Positions 1 through 10,309 of a DNA stretch of 51,026 bases are shown one piece after another. Under the pieces are notes generated by a model. It saw only the letters and a program-made list of their open reading frames with translations, was not told the origin of the DNA and made no database searches. How positions within the stretch are numbered: the first letter of the stretch is position 1; every line of letters begins with the position of its first letter. The DNA is from Branchiostoma floridae. Its lineage: Eukaryota > Chordata > Leptocardii > Amphioxiformes > Branchiostomatidae. The stretch is from assembly GCF_000003815.2 (NCBI RefSeq), contig NC_049982.1, positions 32,927,997 to 32,979,022 on the forward strand. The letters are read 5' to 3'. A program made the translations under genes and the position numbers.

Positions 1-86
1 TGGCCTCCTGACGTGACCTTCCGTGACCCCGCACAGAGCCACACCTGTGCGCGTCAGCCGGAGAGTTAATTGAATCAAAGACCTAG

Positions 87-96
87 CCAATCAGCG
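87..96 (+). promoter_or_regulatory. CCAAT box (CCAATCAGCG), first copy
   Basis: CCAATCAGCG matches the NF-Y-type CCAAT box extended by CAGCG. The same decamer recurs at 711-720, 6079-6088 and 34221-34230, the last being the putative GNE promoter. A close variant lies at 41366-41375 in front of SPATA24. No transcript start can be assigned here. Confidence 0.3.
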
Positions 97-926
97 AAGA
101 GGAGGCCAAAGGCTAATTAATATTCATAAGCGGGGCCTCATGATCCCGTATATAGCAGTGTTCCCGCCAGGGGGAGCAAAGCCCGCCTAAGGCTCTCGCA
201 TTTTAGACTATTCAGAAGGCTTTATATTGTATCAGTTCTTAGGGGCATATCTATGATAATCGCAGCAGTCACTTAACTTCTCTTCAGGAGTTTAGCGTAA
301 CACTGTTTCAGGTCAAACCGTCAAAGGCAACTAAAAACAAACTTTAACGTTACTGAGTTCAACAGTACTTATAACTTGTTATCCGAAGTTGAAACGCTAG
401 CGATGGTATTTTCGCTGCGCTGTTAGCTCCGTGCGACTGTTGTTGACGGTCTTATAACGGTATATTTTGCACCCCTGTACCCTGGTATGAGTAACATTTG
501 GTATAGATAGGCATAATATAGTTGGTAAAATGATCCAAGTAAAATTTTTGGCATAAAGTACTGTAAAAGGCTTAATTACAGCACTTTTTTTAGGGGAAAT
601 TGGTTTTCTTTCGTTCTCCATGCCGTGACCTTTCGGACGTTCACCCCACAGAGCCGACATCTGCACCTGCGTCTAGCCGGCAGGAAGAGTTAATTCAATT
701 AATGGTTCAGCCAATCAGCGAAGAGGAAAGCGAAGGCTAATTAATATTCATAAGCGGGACCACACAATACGTTAACTTGAAGACACAGGCCGTACAGACT
801 TCTCGCCAGGATTTTTTCAAAGCGTCGGACAGGGGTCCCGGGGGCCCCGAATGTCCCTGGCGGGGTCCAGGGGCAGGGCCACTGTGGGGGGGGACCCAGG
901 GGGGCGAAGCCCCCCCGGAAGCTCTT

Positions 927-1026
927 NNNNNNNNNNNNNNNNNNNNNNNNNNNNNNNNNNNNNNNNNNNNNNNNNNNNNNNNNNNNNNNNNNNNNNNNNN
1001 NNNNNNNNNNNNNNNNNNNNNNNNNN
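927..1026. other. Assembly gap, 100 N
   Basis: Exactly 100 unknown bases, the usual placeholder for a gap of unknown size. It falls inside the second copy of the tandem duplication, so that copy's true length is unknown. Confidence 0.98.
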
Positions 1027-2539
1027 TTTAGGGCCATATCTACTATAATCGTAGCAGTCACTTACTTCTCTTCAGCAGTTTGACTTTAAAATATTTCGGG
1101 TCAAAGCTTCAAAGACAACTAAAACCTCATAAACAACAAACTTTACTTAGCTCAACAGTATACAAAAATATTGTACGGGTTGCCATCCTTAGTTGAAGCG
1201 CTTATTTATAGCGCTAGTATCTTCGCTGCGCCGTTAGCCGCCGTGCGACTTTTGTTGACGGTCTGATATCCCTACGTCGCCGCCTCGCTGATATTCCCAC
1301 GGACATGTTTCAAAAAAAATACCCAGCAAAAAACGCTGTTCTGCGTCAAATTCTATTCTATAAAACTCAGTGTTACAGTCTAAATATTTTGTAGAAGCAC
1401 CGCTGTAGGAAAGAAGGTCCAAGCAATGTAAAACATCACGTAGCATGAAGTTCGCTGTCAACTGGCACACAGCACATGACTGTTTGAAACTCTAAGTCTA
1501 ATCAACAGCCGTGTTTGATTGATAGCCGGCGGTCCTATGATGAAGTCGGCGAAAGGTGCGTTAGTTAGAAAATCTGCGTTTAGTTTTGATACGTAATTAT
1601 AAGTTAGACAGTGGCGAGAATGATTATTTTCTCATCAATATTTCTCTTCAGAATTATTTGAACTTAATTGTACATCTAAACAATTGGCTTACCTGTGCAA
1701 TGTTTATATGATTAATGATCAGTGTACTGAAATCATGTGTAACGTATGGCTCCTAGTCAATAGATCAGCATTTTCTCTATAGTGACCACCTGTCTATAGT
1801 GGCCACATTTCCTAGTGCTGTTGTTGTTTGGCATAAACTTTGAACATTTAAATTGTAAGTAACTTTAAACTGCCAGAGTTTCAGCCCAATAAAACACTCT
1901 CAGCGCCAGGGTATGAACAGACTGACCAGACAGACGAAAATAAATCCTCGAACAAGGTTCAATCGTATCTTCCGGGTCTGGCAGGAAGTTGTTAAACTAA
2001 AATAAGAATAGGCTCGATGGTTGATTGCATACAAAGTAAAACAGTTTAACAGTTTTACAGCTTGAAGAAAACAAACGCTCCTACAGTACCTGCACCTGCT
2101 TGATAATTATTAAATCGTATGCCCTACTTGAATAAAAAAAGTTCATTGCAATAATAAATGTACCCACATCACAAGGAGCTTATACTTTTTTAAACTTACA
2201 CCTAGTTATCGTACTGAAAATTGTTAATGACATTACATGAAGTCATTCAACAATTTTCAGTCATGATGAAAATTTTCTGAATGGAAGGTGTGATTATTGT
2301 CATTTTCTGAAAAATAGAAGCAAGCTCTGTTTTTACCTGGAGTCAATTCACAATACCAGTCCACTTTGGGGGATAATGTACTGTTAAGAGGATGTTCCAT
2401 TTTTGCGCAGGGGTGATTTGGAACAGTCCAATGTTGCGTGGGAAGGGGTATGGCTGAAATATGCTGTATTTGCTCTTAAGCAAATGTCGGCCTTTCTAGT
2501 TAGTATTTCAGTTTGTACAACATTGTCTGAGGCACTCAA

Positions 2540-2760
2540 ACCTTTCACTCTTTCAACGCTGCCCCCAAGACTCTACTTAAGCTATTCAATACGTGTATTA
2601 CGCCCATCGTGTTATATGGTAGTGAGATTTGGGGTATAAACTAGATTGTGTAAAAGATAACTGCCCAGTGGAAAATATCCAAACCCGCTTTTGTAAAAAT
2701 ACCCTTGGCGTGCACAGGAATTCCTGTAACTCTGCATGTAGAGCAGAACTCGGAGTCTTT
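2540..2760 (+). mobile_element. Fragment of a non-LTR retrotransposon ORF (3' part), frameshifted
   Basis: Plus-strand translation gives LFNTCITPIVLYGSEIWG, then after a frameshift near 2640 a stretch including CPVENIQTRFCKNTLGV and ending AELGVF. These align segment by segment with the region after the reverse transcriptase in the ORF at 43488-45401 (KLFDACVVPILTYGAEVWG, HLKFCKSLLGVRKNS, RAELGRYPL). It is therefore an old truncated copy of the same or a sister family. It stops abruptly at about 2760, where the tail of a minus-strand LINE begins. Confidence 0.75.
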
Positions 2761-2761
2761 G

Positions 2762-3907
2762 AAACTTTGAAACTTTATTCGAAAATCCATTAGTGCCGTG
2801 CCCTAGGGCACGCCACTAATCTTCCTGGACTTCATACATAGACATAGATAATTCATACAGTGGACAATATTTACAAACATAGTCATAGTTAAAAACAGTC
2901 ATGATATATACACAAATTATACGCAAGTCATGGAACAGCCACGATCATTTTTCCAAACAGGAGACCAGGTCACAGAGACCAGTTTTGAAGGACCTTGAAG
3001 ATAGGGCGGACTGTAGTGCTATAGGTAGCCGATTCCACATTGATGTTGCTCTATACCTGAAAGTTCTTTTTAAGGAGTTTGTTCTCGGTTTGTCCAACTT
3101 GAAAGTTCTACCTGAAGCAAAACGAGTACTGTAATTGTGCTGTTTCCTAACAAAAGACAGTTTACTGCTGAGACAGACAGGTTCATTGGTCAACACAATT
3201 CTCCTGAAAGTAGTCATAGTGTTCAATAACAATCTAGTGTTCACAGATTTCCATTTTGGTCTTATCTGGAGGAGACGATTGGCCTTATTCTGTACTCTCT
3301 GTAGAAGATTTAAGTTCCTCTTTGTTGTGCAAGACCACACTGGGCTACAGTAGTCAATATGAGACAATACCAGACATTCAATTACTATGTTTAACAATTT
3401 CTGATCCATAAACTTAGCACATCTTTTAACCATCCCCAGAGACCTGGCCATTTTCTTTGAGGTAGATTTTGTTTGAGAGTTCCAAGTGAGACACTCGTCA
3501 ATGGTTGTGCCTAGCAGTTTTACTTCTGTAACTTGTTCTATGCTTTTACCGTCCACAGTCAAGGCAAGTTTGGGCCTTTTTGACATTTTAGGTTTACTTC
3601 CGAGAACTATGCATTTTGTCTTTGATGCGTTCAGGAAAAGCTGGTTCATTCTTACCCAGTTGCAGATATTGTTCACTTCTGTTTGTAAATTACTGGAGAT
3701 TGTCTCAATTGCAGGGTCACAGGTGTAGGCTGAGGTGTCGTCAGCGTACATATCTGCTGTGGCCTTACTTACAGCAAGTGGCAAATCATTTGTGTAGATG
3801 GTGAATATAAGGGGTCCCAAACAACTCCCCTGGGGAACACCACAGGGTAGTTCCAAGAAGGAGGAGTTAGTGCCATTAATGTGGACACATTGTTGCCTCC
3901 CTGTCAA
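2762..3907 (-). mobile_element. 5'-truncated non-LTR retrotransposon with part of a reverse transcriptase ORF
   Basis: A minus-strand ORF (3907 to 2945, 320 codons) carries the C-terminal half of a non-LTR reverse transcriptase. It has the GVPQGSCLGPLIFTIYTNDL motif, the catalytic YADDT, and SKTKCIVLGS. A typical downstream 'thumb' follows (DYCSPVWS, LLQRVQNKANRLL). No endonuclease domain is present, as expected after 5' truncation. The 3' UTR runs to about 2762 and ends in an AATAAAGTTTCAAAGTTTC-type tail with short AAGTTTC repeats. The RT style suggests a CR1/L2/Jockey-like clade, but the clade is not certain. The ORF start is arbitrary and the element cannot be autonomous. Confidence 0.9.
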
Positions 3908-3915
3908 ATAACTTG

Positions 3916-3961
3916 CCTAAGTCTACCCAACAGGCTACCCAATAAGTCTACCCAACAGGCA
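3916..3961. repeat. Short direct repeats AAGTCTACCCAACAGGC
   Basis: AAGTCTACCCAACAGGC occurs twice about 28 bp apart, with a shorter CTACCCAATAAG between. The repeats lie just beyond the 5' truncation point of the minus-strand LINE. They may be slippage products or insertion scars. Confidence 0.6.
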
Positions 3962-4016
3962 TAGATATAGCAATCCGCATGGTTAAGTACTGGCTACGCC
4001 TTAAACAGTTTGATTT

Positions 4017-4640
4017 GATTTTTTTATTCTTTATTTTATTTATTTACACATAAAAAAAGGACATACATAGAGTAAAGATAAACAATACTTAAAAATCGTG
4101 CGGGAGTGAGGTAGAAGCCAAAAAAGGCTTATAGAAACCCTCCTCCTAACAACTCGTAAACACAATTCGAATGAAATAATCGGAATGGTAAACAAACGAT
4201 AACAAAACATAAATGTGTAACAACAATTTGATGACTAACAATAAGGCAAATTTGAAACAAAAATTATTACAAATCATAAATGAGCAACAATTAGTTGATC
4301 AAGGTAATGACAAATCAATGAATAGTACCATGACAAATCATAGAAGCATAGCAAATATTCTAGAAAGAAAACAACAACAACAAAAAACACACAAGGATAT
4401 GTAGCAATTTAAGTACCTGAATGAAAATATATTAAACATTGTTAATGTGTGACTTTGGTTAGGGGCTAGGAGATGAGAGAATGAAGTTTTTGATACTGCG
4501 CTTAATAAATTACCATAGACGTACAACTTTTCAGATGGAGGGGAAGATTGTTCCAATTTTCTACACATTTTGATCTAACGCTCATTTGGGCTTGAACAGT
4601 TCTTAACTGGAGGTATATGTAAATAGTGACTTTGTCGTGT
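4017..4640 (-). mobile_element. 3' remnant of another non-LTR retrotransposon
   Basis: Minus-strand frames read RTVQAQMSVRSKCVENWNNL followed by PLHLKSCTSM. After a frameshift they read GNLLSAVSKTSFSHLLAPN. The 'KCVENWNNLP' block is the typical C-terminus of reverse transcriptase ORFs in CR1/L2-like elements. The remnant runs through a 3' UTR to an A-rich tail (TTTATT blocks at about 4017-4050 on the plus strand). Only the last part of the ORF remains, and it is frameshifted and non-functional. Confidence 0.65.
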
Positions 4641-5092
4641 TTCATAACTGTGGAATTGTGAATTAAGTCAAGTCGAGCACAAGGAAGACACTGAGATACC
4701 ACCGAGTGCGCCAAGAAACTACCATCACTGCCCACCACACCACCGAGAAAGGGAAGAAAGGGGACGTCATCCACAAGTTGTCCAAAGTCCGCAAGATGCT
4801 GAGAAGCCAGAGCTACGCGCCAGAGCAAGATAAACAGCTGAGGGAAGACAACATCTCGGAAAAAGACGGATCAGTGCACCCCTTACTTCTTGATTATCGA
4901 ATGTGTAAACAGACCTTTTTATGACATGTGGAATTGTTCTAGAACAATACATGAAGTCATAGGTCATAGGTCGCTTAAGGTCAGGGCAACCTGCCCCTAG
5001 GATCTAAGGTGCAATTTGTACCAGGGCAGAATGCACTGGAAAGGTATATAAGTGCAAACTTCACTGTACTTGTGTCATTTAGCCTCTAGCCA

Positions 5093-5117
5093 CTGAAGAA
5101 GCTGTACATAGCGAAAC
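5093..5117 (+). ncRNA. Hammerhead-ribozyme-like core (Penelope-type element remnant?)
   Basis: CTGAAGA is followed by a short stem-loop (GCTG..TAGC, allowing a G-T pair) and then GAAAC. This matches the hammerhead core CUGANGA - stem II - GAAAC. Similar cores lie at 8286-8316 and 38981-39010. Penelope-like and related retroelements are known to carry minimal hammerheads in their terminal repeats. Stems I and III and the cleavage site could not be confirmed, so activity is uncertain. Confidence 0.35.
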
Positions 5118-5454
5118 TAGTTTGGCCGACAGGCTGAATAGAAGTTCAAAACTTGAACTATGCGGCTCCAGATGTCTTTCTGAGGGACGACTGCAGTGTG
5201 CAAGATGTCGCGGTAGCTTGAGGGATGAATCTACTCTACTATATATGTGGAATTGTGAATTAAGAGTTAGAAAGCCTTCAAATGTGTCTGGAAGAGAATT
5301 ATTTTAAAATTGCATTGTGAAAAGGGTGAGCTGAAGTCTATTTCTATCAAAAATGTTCAAAATTCTAAACTTTGTAAATAGTGGCTCTGAATGGGCGAAG
5401 AAATGGGAACCGGTTGTGATGCGAACAAATCTTTTTTTGAGAAGTCTTAGGGGC

Positions 5455-5556
5455 TGCAGTGTAGTTTTGTATGTGGATCGCCAAACAATATTACCGTAGG
5501 TTACATTGTTTGGGGATCCACATACATGTTGTTTAGGTTAAATTACTCTACACACC
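5455..5556. repeat. Foldback (inverted repeat) element
   Basis: GTATGTGGATC.GCCAAACAAT on the left is mirrored by ATTGTTTGGGGATCCACATAC about 15 bp further on. Weaker outer pairing (GTGTAGT / ACTCTACAC) extends the arms. It looks like a small foldback MITE. No ORF. Confidence 0.6.
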
Positions 5557-5559
5557 CTT

Positions 5560-7108
5560 TACAAATAGACGCACTACTCTGTCAACAAAATGTACCTGTA
5601 AATAATCATAAGAAAACTTGGATCCACCATATAAAACAAATGTACTTGATGATGATGGCTACTCCTATCTATGGAGCTATGATAACTCTAGAATAGACAA
5701 TAGAGTAGCGCAAAAATTGATGCGCGTGGATGTCATCCATACAATCAAATCAACATGGCCTAACGTAAGGTAGCTAACGCATAATAATGTGTTATTATCA
5801 ATGTTAACTGCCCGTTTATTGGTATTTAACAAATTGTAACGAGTACGCCACCCACCTCAGACATAAGTGTAGTTCTAGGCGGCCAGCAGCCCCGCAATAA
5901 TCCGTAGAATATCCCGCGCGGAATCCCCAAACTGCGAAAAATATGGCAAAACACGAACAAGGAACCAACCTCCATGACACGAACAACGCAATCCAAATTC
6001 CAAGCAATGACAAGCGCCTGTAATTGACAATGTGTCTTCCTGCACGTGCAGGTTGATAATTTGATTATCAAAATGCAGCCAATCAGCGAAGAGGAGCGCT
6101 CAATGATGTCTTCCTATGTCGAATACTGAAACGACACCATTGGCCACCGATTGGGGCCTTTTACTCCAGATATCATCCAATTAGATAGCGCGTTTTAGAT
6201 TAGCCATTAGTATCCAAAATCAAAGTTGATTGGTTAAAAAAAGTCGTGTGATTCTTTCTGATATTTTCCACATGAAGCGCACCGGATTAAATCGCACGCC
6301 CAACTTGCTATTATTTGTGTTTATTTCTCTTGCCGAATCTGAACTACTTACTGACAACATCATATAATCCGTCAGATAGCAGAAAATATACTCAGGTAAG
6401 AGCAAGGACGTTATATATAATTTGTCTGTCTGGCCTTCATAATTTGTTTATGTAAAGAGCGACATGACAGCGACAGATCTAAATTGCGATTTCCTGATGA
6501 ACTGGCTCTTATTACAGTGTTTGTCAATGTACGTTTAATGGCCATCAAAAGTCCATTAATAAGGCCACATCCTGATAAGTCAGACAGTGGACAAGTCATC
6601 CCTTTCTGATTCGTTTTAGTTTGAGCACATGAAAGAGAATTTTATGGAAAAATCTCTGAATTGAATTAGTACTACTGGTAGACCCTCTGACGTAAACATT
6701 CTCAAATATGTTGAGTTAGAAGGCCTACCTTCAAATTATCATGCTTGTTGTTCTCTGTTTGTGTCACTGTTAAAATAAGTTATTAACATTCCCAAACTTT
6801 GTTCAGTTGCCATCCCAAGTAAGTCATACTACTAACACTTTTACAGCACATTGTATGGAAACAAGAAGCTTTTTTTCATAAAATGTGGCCATGCAAGTTA
6901 AGATAATGGTGAGGATGGATTGGTAACAGAAGATCCGGAATGCATGAAAAATGCAACAGAAACGCCCTCAAGGAATCCACAGATTGTCTGCAGGATGAAC
7001 TGGAACGCATGCATGCAGCCGGAAAATTAAGATCGGGTGTAAAGCCACTTTGAAGCGAAAGCAAAAGAATTGTGTTACAAGTTGCCTGCAATATAATATC
7101 TTTATGAA
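5560..7108. other. No gene recognised
   Basis: AT-rich stretch without convincing exons or transposon ends. A CCAATCAGCGAAGAGGA block at 6079-6095 repeats the motif from the duplication at the window start. Short open frames here lack any recognisable domain. Confidence 0.5.
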
Positions 7109-8282
7109 TCTGCACACAATACAGGATTGTCTGACGCGGTTGACGACATCATCGTCTGTCTGAAGGACCTGTATGCTACAGAATATGCGCATGTGCGGCC
7201 TCTGTCGTGGCGTGAAGACCTCAACCTGGATCTTGCAGCCTGCAGTTCCAGCGAAGGGATGGCAGGGGGCACGTTCAGAACACAGACACTATCGTAAGCT
7301 TAGCAGGTATTTACAAGGTGAAGATGTCAGAAAAGTAAGGGTAGAGGGTGACCCTGGTATAGGGAAGTCGTGCTCTTGTCAGATGCCCATGATTGGTCCA
7401 ACGGGAAATTGGACAGATTTAAGATTGTTTTCTTTCTTGAAATGCGACACTTAGCTGGGAAAGTAAACGAAGCAATATTTGAGCAGCTCCTACCAAAGGA
7501 TACAAAATTCACCCCAGAAAGGCTCTGGTCATGTATCCAAGAGAACCAGGATGATGTTCTCTTCATTCTAGATGGTCTAGATGAGCTCAGTCAGGCAGCT
7601 AGGGAAGTCACAGATGTGGTGGACTTGATTCAAGGTAAAATTGTCAGGAACTGTCATGTCCTGGTCACCTCCAGGCCATACCACTGTGTCAAAGACCTGG
7701 AGAAATGTCACCAGTTCTACAAAATTGTTGGCTACAATAAAGAAAATTCAGAAGAGTTTATACACAAATACCTTTGTCAGTCCCCAGAGTCTGCTTCTAA
7801 ACTAGTGGAACAGTTTCACAGTAACATCAATTTGTCAGAAATAGAGGTTAATCCTCTCAACAACGTTCTCATTTGTGTTGTCTGGGAAGATAGCAACAAC
7901 GAATTGCCTTCTAACAAAGCTGAACTTTATGAAATGATTATGCTTTCGGTTGCTAAGCGATTCTGTACAAAGAAAAGTCTTCCATTGGATGGTGATCAGC
8001 TTCCTCTCAACATACAAGAAGCGTTACGAGGCCTGGAAAAACTGTCTTGGGAGGGGCTAGAGCAGGAGCAGCTCCAGTTTAACTTTTAAGTTTAAAAATG
8101 AGATCACAAAGAAGTATGAAGTGAATGCTGATAACATGTTAGACATGGGCCTCCTGACTAGAGATTACTCTTTCTCCAGAATCAAACGCACCTGCTACTG
8201 TGCCTTTCTGCACAAAACGTTTCAGGAATACATGGCCGCTCGCTACATTGGTGTCCTGGTCACCGATGGAAATAGTAAAGTG
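7109..8282 (+). pseudogene. NACHT (NLR-type) NTPase pseudogene, at least two frameshifts
   Basis: Three plus-strand frames in series resemble one NLR protein. The first segment reads LKDLYATEYAHVRPLSWRED, a pre-NACHT linker typical of invertebrate NLRs. A second frame has the Walker A loop VEGDPGIGKS (7341-7370). After a frameshift at about 7365-7385, SDAHDWSNGKL leads into a 239-codon stretch with Walker B LFILDGLDEL (about 7559-7587) and the sensor motif VTSRP. A further frameshift near 8080 leads to FLHKTFQEYMAARYI, a conserved post-NACHT block. Repeats expected downstream (LRR or similar) are absent, because the sequence runs into a hammerhead-like retroelement motif at about 8283. NLRs are cytosolic innate-immune sensors and are greatly expanded in amphioxus and sea urchin. 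The frame breaks could partly be introns or assembly errors, but no clean splice sites were seen. Confidence 0.85.
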
Positions 8283-8285
8283 ACG

Positions 8286-8316
8286 CTGAAGAAGAGAGAC
8301 GGATGTCTCTCGAAAC
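8286..8316 (+). ncRNA. Hammerhead-ribozyme-like core with a 7-bp stem II
   Basis: CTGAAGA, then GAGAGAC-GGAT-GTCTCTC (a perfect 7-bp stem with a 4-nt loop), then GAAAC. This is the exact order and spacing of a hammerhead core. Flanking GACG and CGTC could also pair with each other, giving a longer simple hairpin instead. The motif sits where the NLR pseudogene ends, so it probably marks the edge of an inserted Penelope-like element. Ribozyme activity is not shown. Confidence 0.45.
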
Positions 8317-8498
8317 GTCCGGAAGTAAATATCCGTTTTTTATCCAGTTGTAGAGATTGAATTGTATTTAAATACAATTTGTTCTTGAATCAATAACTTC
8401 CAAAATCCGTCATTACCTTTTTTGTTTGTTTTGTAGATTGGGCACTGAAACCACTTTACATTGAAAGGAGCACGGACATCACCGATCTTTTCTTGGTA

Positions 8499-8598
8499 NN
8501 NNNNNNNNNNNNNNNNNNNNNNNNNNNNNNNNNNNNNNNNNNNNNNNNNNNNNNNNNNNNNNNNNNNNNNNNNNNNNNNNNNNNNNNNNNNNNNNNNN
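8499..8598. other. Assembly gap, 100 N
   Basis: Exactly 100 unknown bases downstream of the NLR pseudogene. Missing NLR or retroelement sequence may lie here. Confidence 0.98.
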
Positions 8599-8599
8599 G

Positions 8600-9280
8600 T
8601 TGATGCCTCTACATGTATATTCTAGATATCATAATCTGTTACTGTTGTATCCATGTGACATAACACATTCCTGATACAGAAGGAATAACATGATAAAAGA
8701 ATATTTGTAAATTATCTCTTGCACAGATGATATGATCAAATGGTATTTATTAAATAATAACACCGTTTGAAGCGACTGTGTATGCCTGCCTGAGAGAGAG
8801 CTGCGACTCTCTACCTAAATGGTACATTCTTTGTGTCTTCATAACTAAGCTTTAGAAAATCTGTTATGAAGTGAGTAAAGAAAATAGATTGAAATGTCTG
8901 TATCTGACAAGAGCACGACCCACTTTTTGTTGATATTAGTTAATACAAAATTTTTTGTTGGATATCCCTGCCTCCAGGTTGTAATAAGCTAAAATGTTAT
9001 CAAATATGTTAAACATGTTTTACCTCGGCACCTTCATTCCTACATAGAAGGAAGTAACTTTACATGTACATTGAACTCAGAACATCAACTCAAAATTTCA
9101 ACATACTTTATATATCTGTATGTTAGGGAAAGAAAAAAAATTATGAAGGAGCAATTGTTTGTACATACTGGGTCTCATTTTGTTGCATTACAGAAGTTGC
9201 ACATTTAACAAGTTTGTTTTATTGTCATGAATCCTGCGATGACTGACTTATACACGTTGCCTCCCATAGACCAAAGAGAT
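8600..9280. other. No gene recognised
   Basis: AT-rich sequence without recognisable exons, RNA genes or paired terminal repeats. Confidence 0.5.
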
Positions 9281-9283
9281 AGA

Positions 9284-9335
9284 GACTTTGAGACTTTATT
9301 AGAAAATCCCATAATTAGAGATAGAACATAAATGT
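9284..9335 (-). mobile_element. 3' tip of a LINE, same tail family as 2762-3907
   Basis: GAGACTTTGAGACTTTATT followed by AGAAAATCCCATAATTAGAG matches the tail of the minus-strand LINE at 2762 (CTTTGAAACTTTATTCGAAAATCCATTAGTG). Only the 3' end is present, consistent with extreme 5' truncation. Confidence 0.5.
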
Positions 9336-9609
9336 ATGATGTGTGTTGTTTTAGTGACATGGTTGTTTCTTGGACCATAACCGTAACAACTGTTAATGAA
9401 ATACAGAGATGTGCGGGTGAGAAGCCAAACGCTACCCTTACCCTTATTGTACACAGCGAAGGGAAAATATATTGAATTTCGACGAAAATGTCAATAAACC
9501 AAAATGTCAGTGAAAGAGCTCTTTGATTTTAATCTCCAAGCAGATCCTACGGTGCCATAAGATAGTGTCAAACCTGGCCAGGGAGTATAGCCGGCTGAGG
9601 GAGTCAAAC

Positions 9610-9709
9610 GGGAAGTTTGATACTATACATTACGCACCGTGGATCTGGTTCGAGATTACGGGAAGTTTGATACTATACATTATGCACCGTGGATCTGGTT
9701 TGAGATTAC
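9610..9709. repeat. Tandem duplication of a 50-bp unit
   Basis: Two adjacent copies of a 50-bp unit begin GGGAAGTTTGATACTATACA at 9610 and 9660. They differ at only two positions (CGCACC/TGCACC and TTCGAG/TTTGAG), so the duplication is recent. Confidence 0.85.
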
Positions 9710-9960
9710 TTTGATTTAACTGTTTGTAATCATTGAATTTTTGCAATCAAAAAGTGATCACTGATATGCAAAATTCATGCAACTTATGATCCACTGCTCA
9801 CCGAATCATGCGTGCTTTATGCATAATGAGACTCCAAATGTACTAATTGAATTATTTTATCTCAGCCTACAGCTGAATACAATGTGCCTGACAACGCCTG
9901 ACAAAAAATATTCACCATTAACGTAGCGTCAAAACATATAGCGAATACATGGGTAAGGTC

Positions 9961-10309
9961 TACATGGGTTTAGTGAGTGTCATATTGTTTAACGTGCACG
10001 GCTCTCATAATTCACCAGAAGTGGAATTCTGCAAAATACTGTAAATGCAGAAATATTCGCGGTGGATTAATGTTTGCGGTTTTCGCAGTGACCACTTCAC
10101 CGCGAACTTAAAACCACCGCAAACATTTTTCTATGATGGTATTAGACTGCAGTATATGGTGTTTCTGCAAACTTAAAACCACCACGAAAAGTTCTTTTTC
10201 ACGCTACTGCAAAATTAAATCCCCGCGAACTTAAATGCATTTACAGTATGTTCTGATTATGTATCCATTGATACATTATCTTTTGGAAAATAACACTTCC
10301 TTCTAGAGT
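9961..10309. mobile_element. 3' half of a TIR MITE (family of 48310-48836) carrying a nested MITE
   Basis: TACATGGGTTTAGTGAGTGT and the closing TTGGAAAATAACACTTCCTT match the 3' part of the complete element at 48310-48836. A second element (10039-10246) interrupts the shared sequence. The 5' half is missing. Confidence 0.75.
10039..10246. mobile_element. Nested MITE with CTGTAAATGCA terminal repeats, copy 1
   Basis: The ends CTGTAAATGCA and TGCATTTACAG are exact inverted repeats flanked by TA. The interior carries alternating CGCGGTGG / CCACCGCGAA motifs, which give further self-complementarity. Comparison with the uninterrupted host copy at 48740-48790 places the insertion within a few bases. 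There is no ORF. A second copy lies at 19471-19663. Confidence 0.8.

Larger units (their letters stand above)
1..1260. repeat. Diverged tandem duplication, two copies of about 600 bp
   Basis: Bases 1-460 and about 615-1260 carry the same blocks in the same order. Both have a GTGACC..CAGAGCC start, a CCAATCAGCGAAGAGGA block followed by GCTAATTAATATTCATAAGC, and a block with ATAATCG.AGCAGTCACTTA. Both end in CTTCGCTGCGC.GTTAGC.CCGTGCGACT and TTGTTGACGGTCT. The second copy contains the assembly gap and a GC-rich insert (about 820-926). No coding sequence was recognised. CCAAT boxes sit at 87-96 and 711-720, and a TATATAGCAG lies at about 149, so each copy may be promoter-like. Confidence 0.7.
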
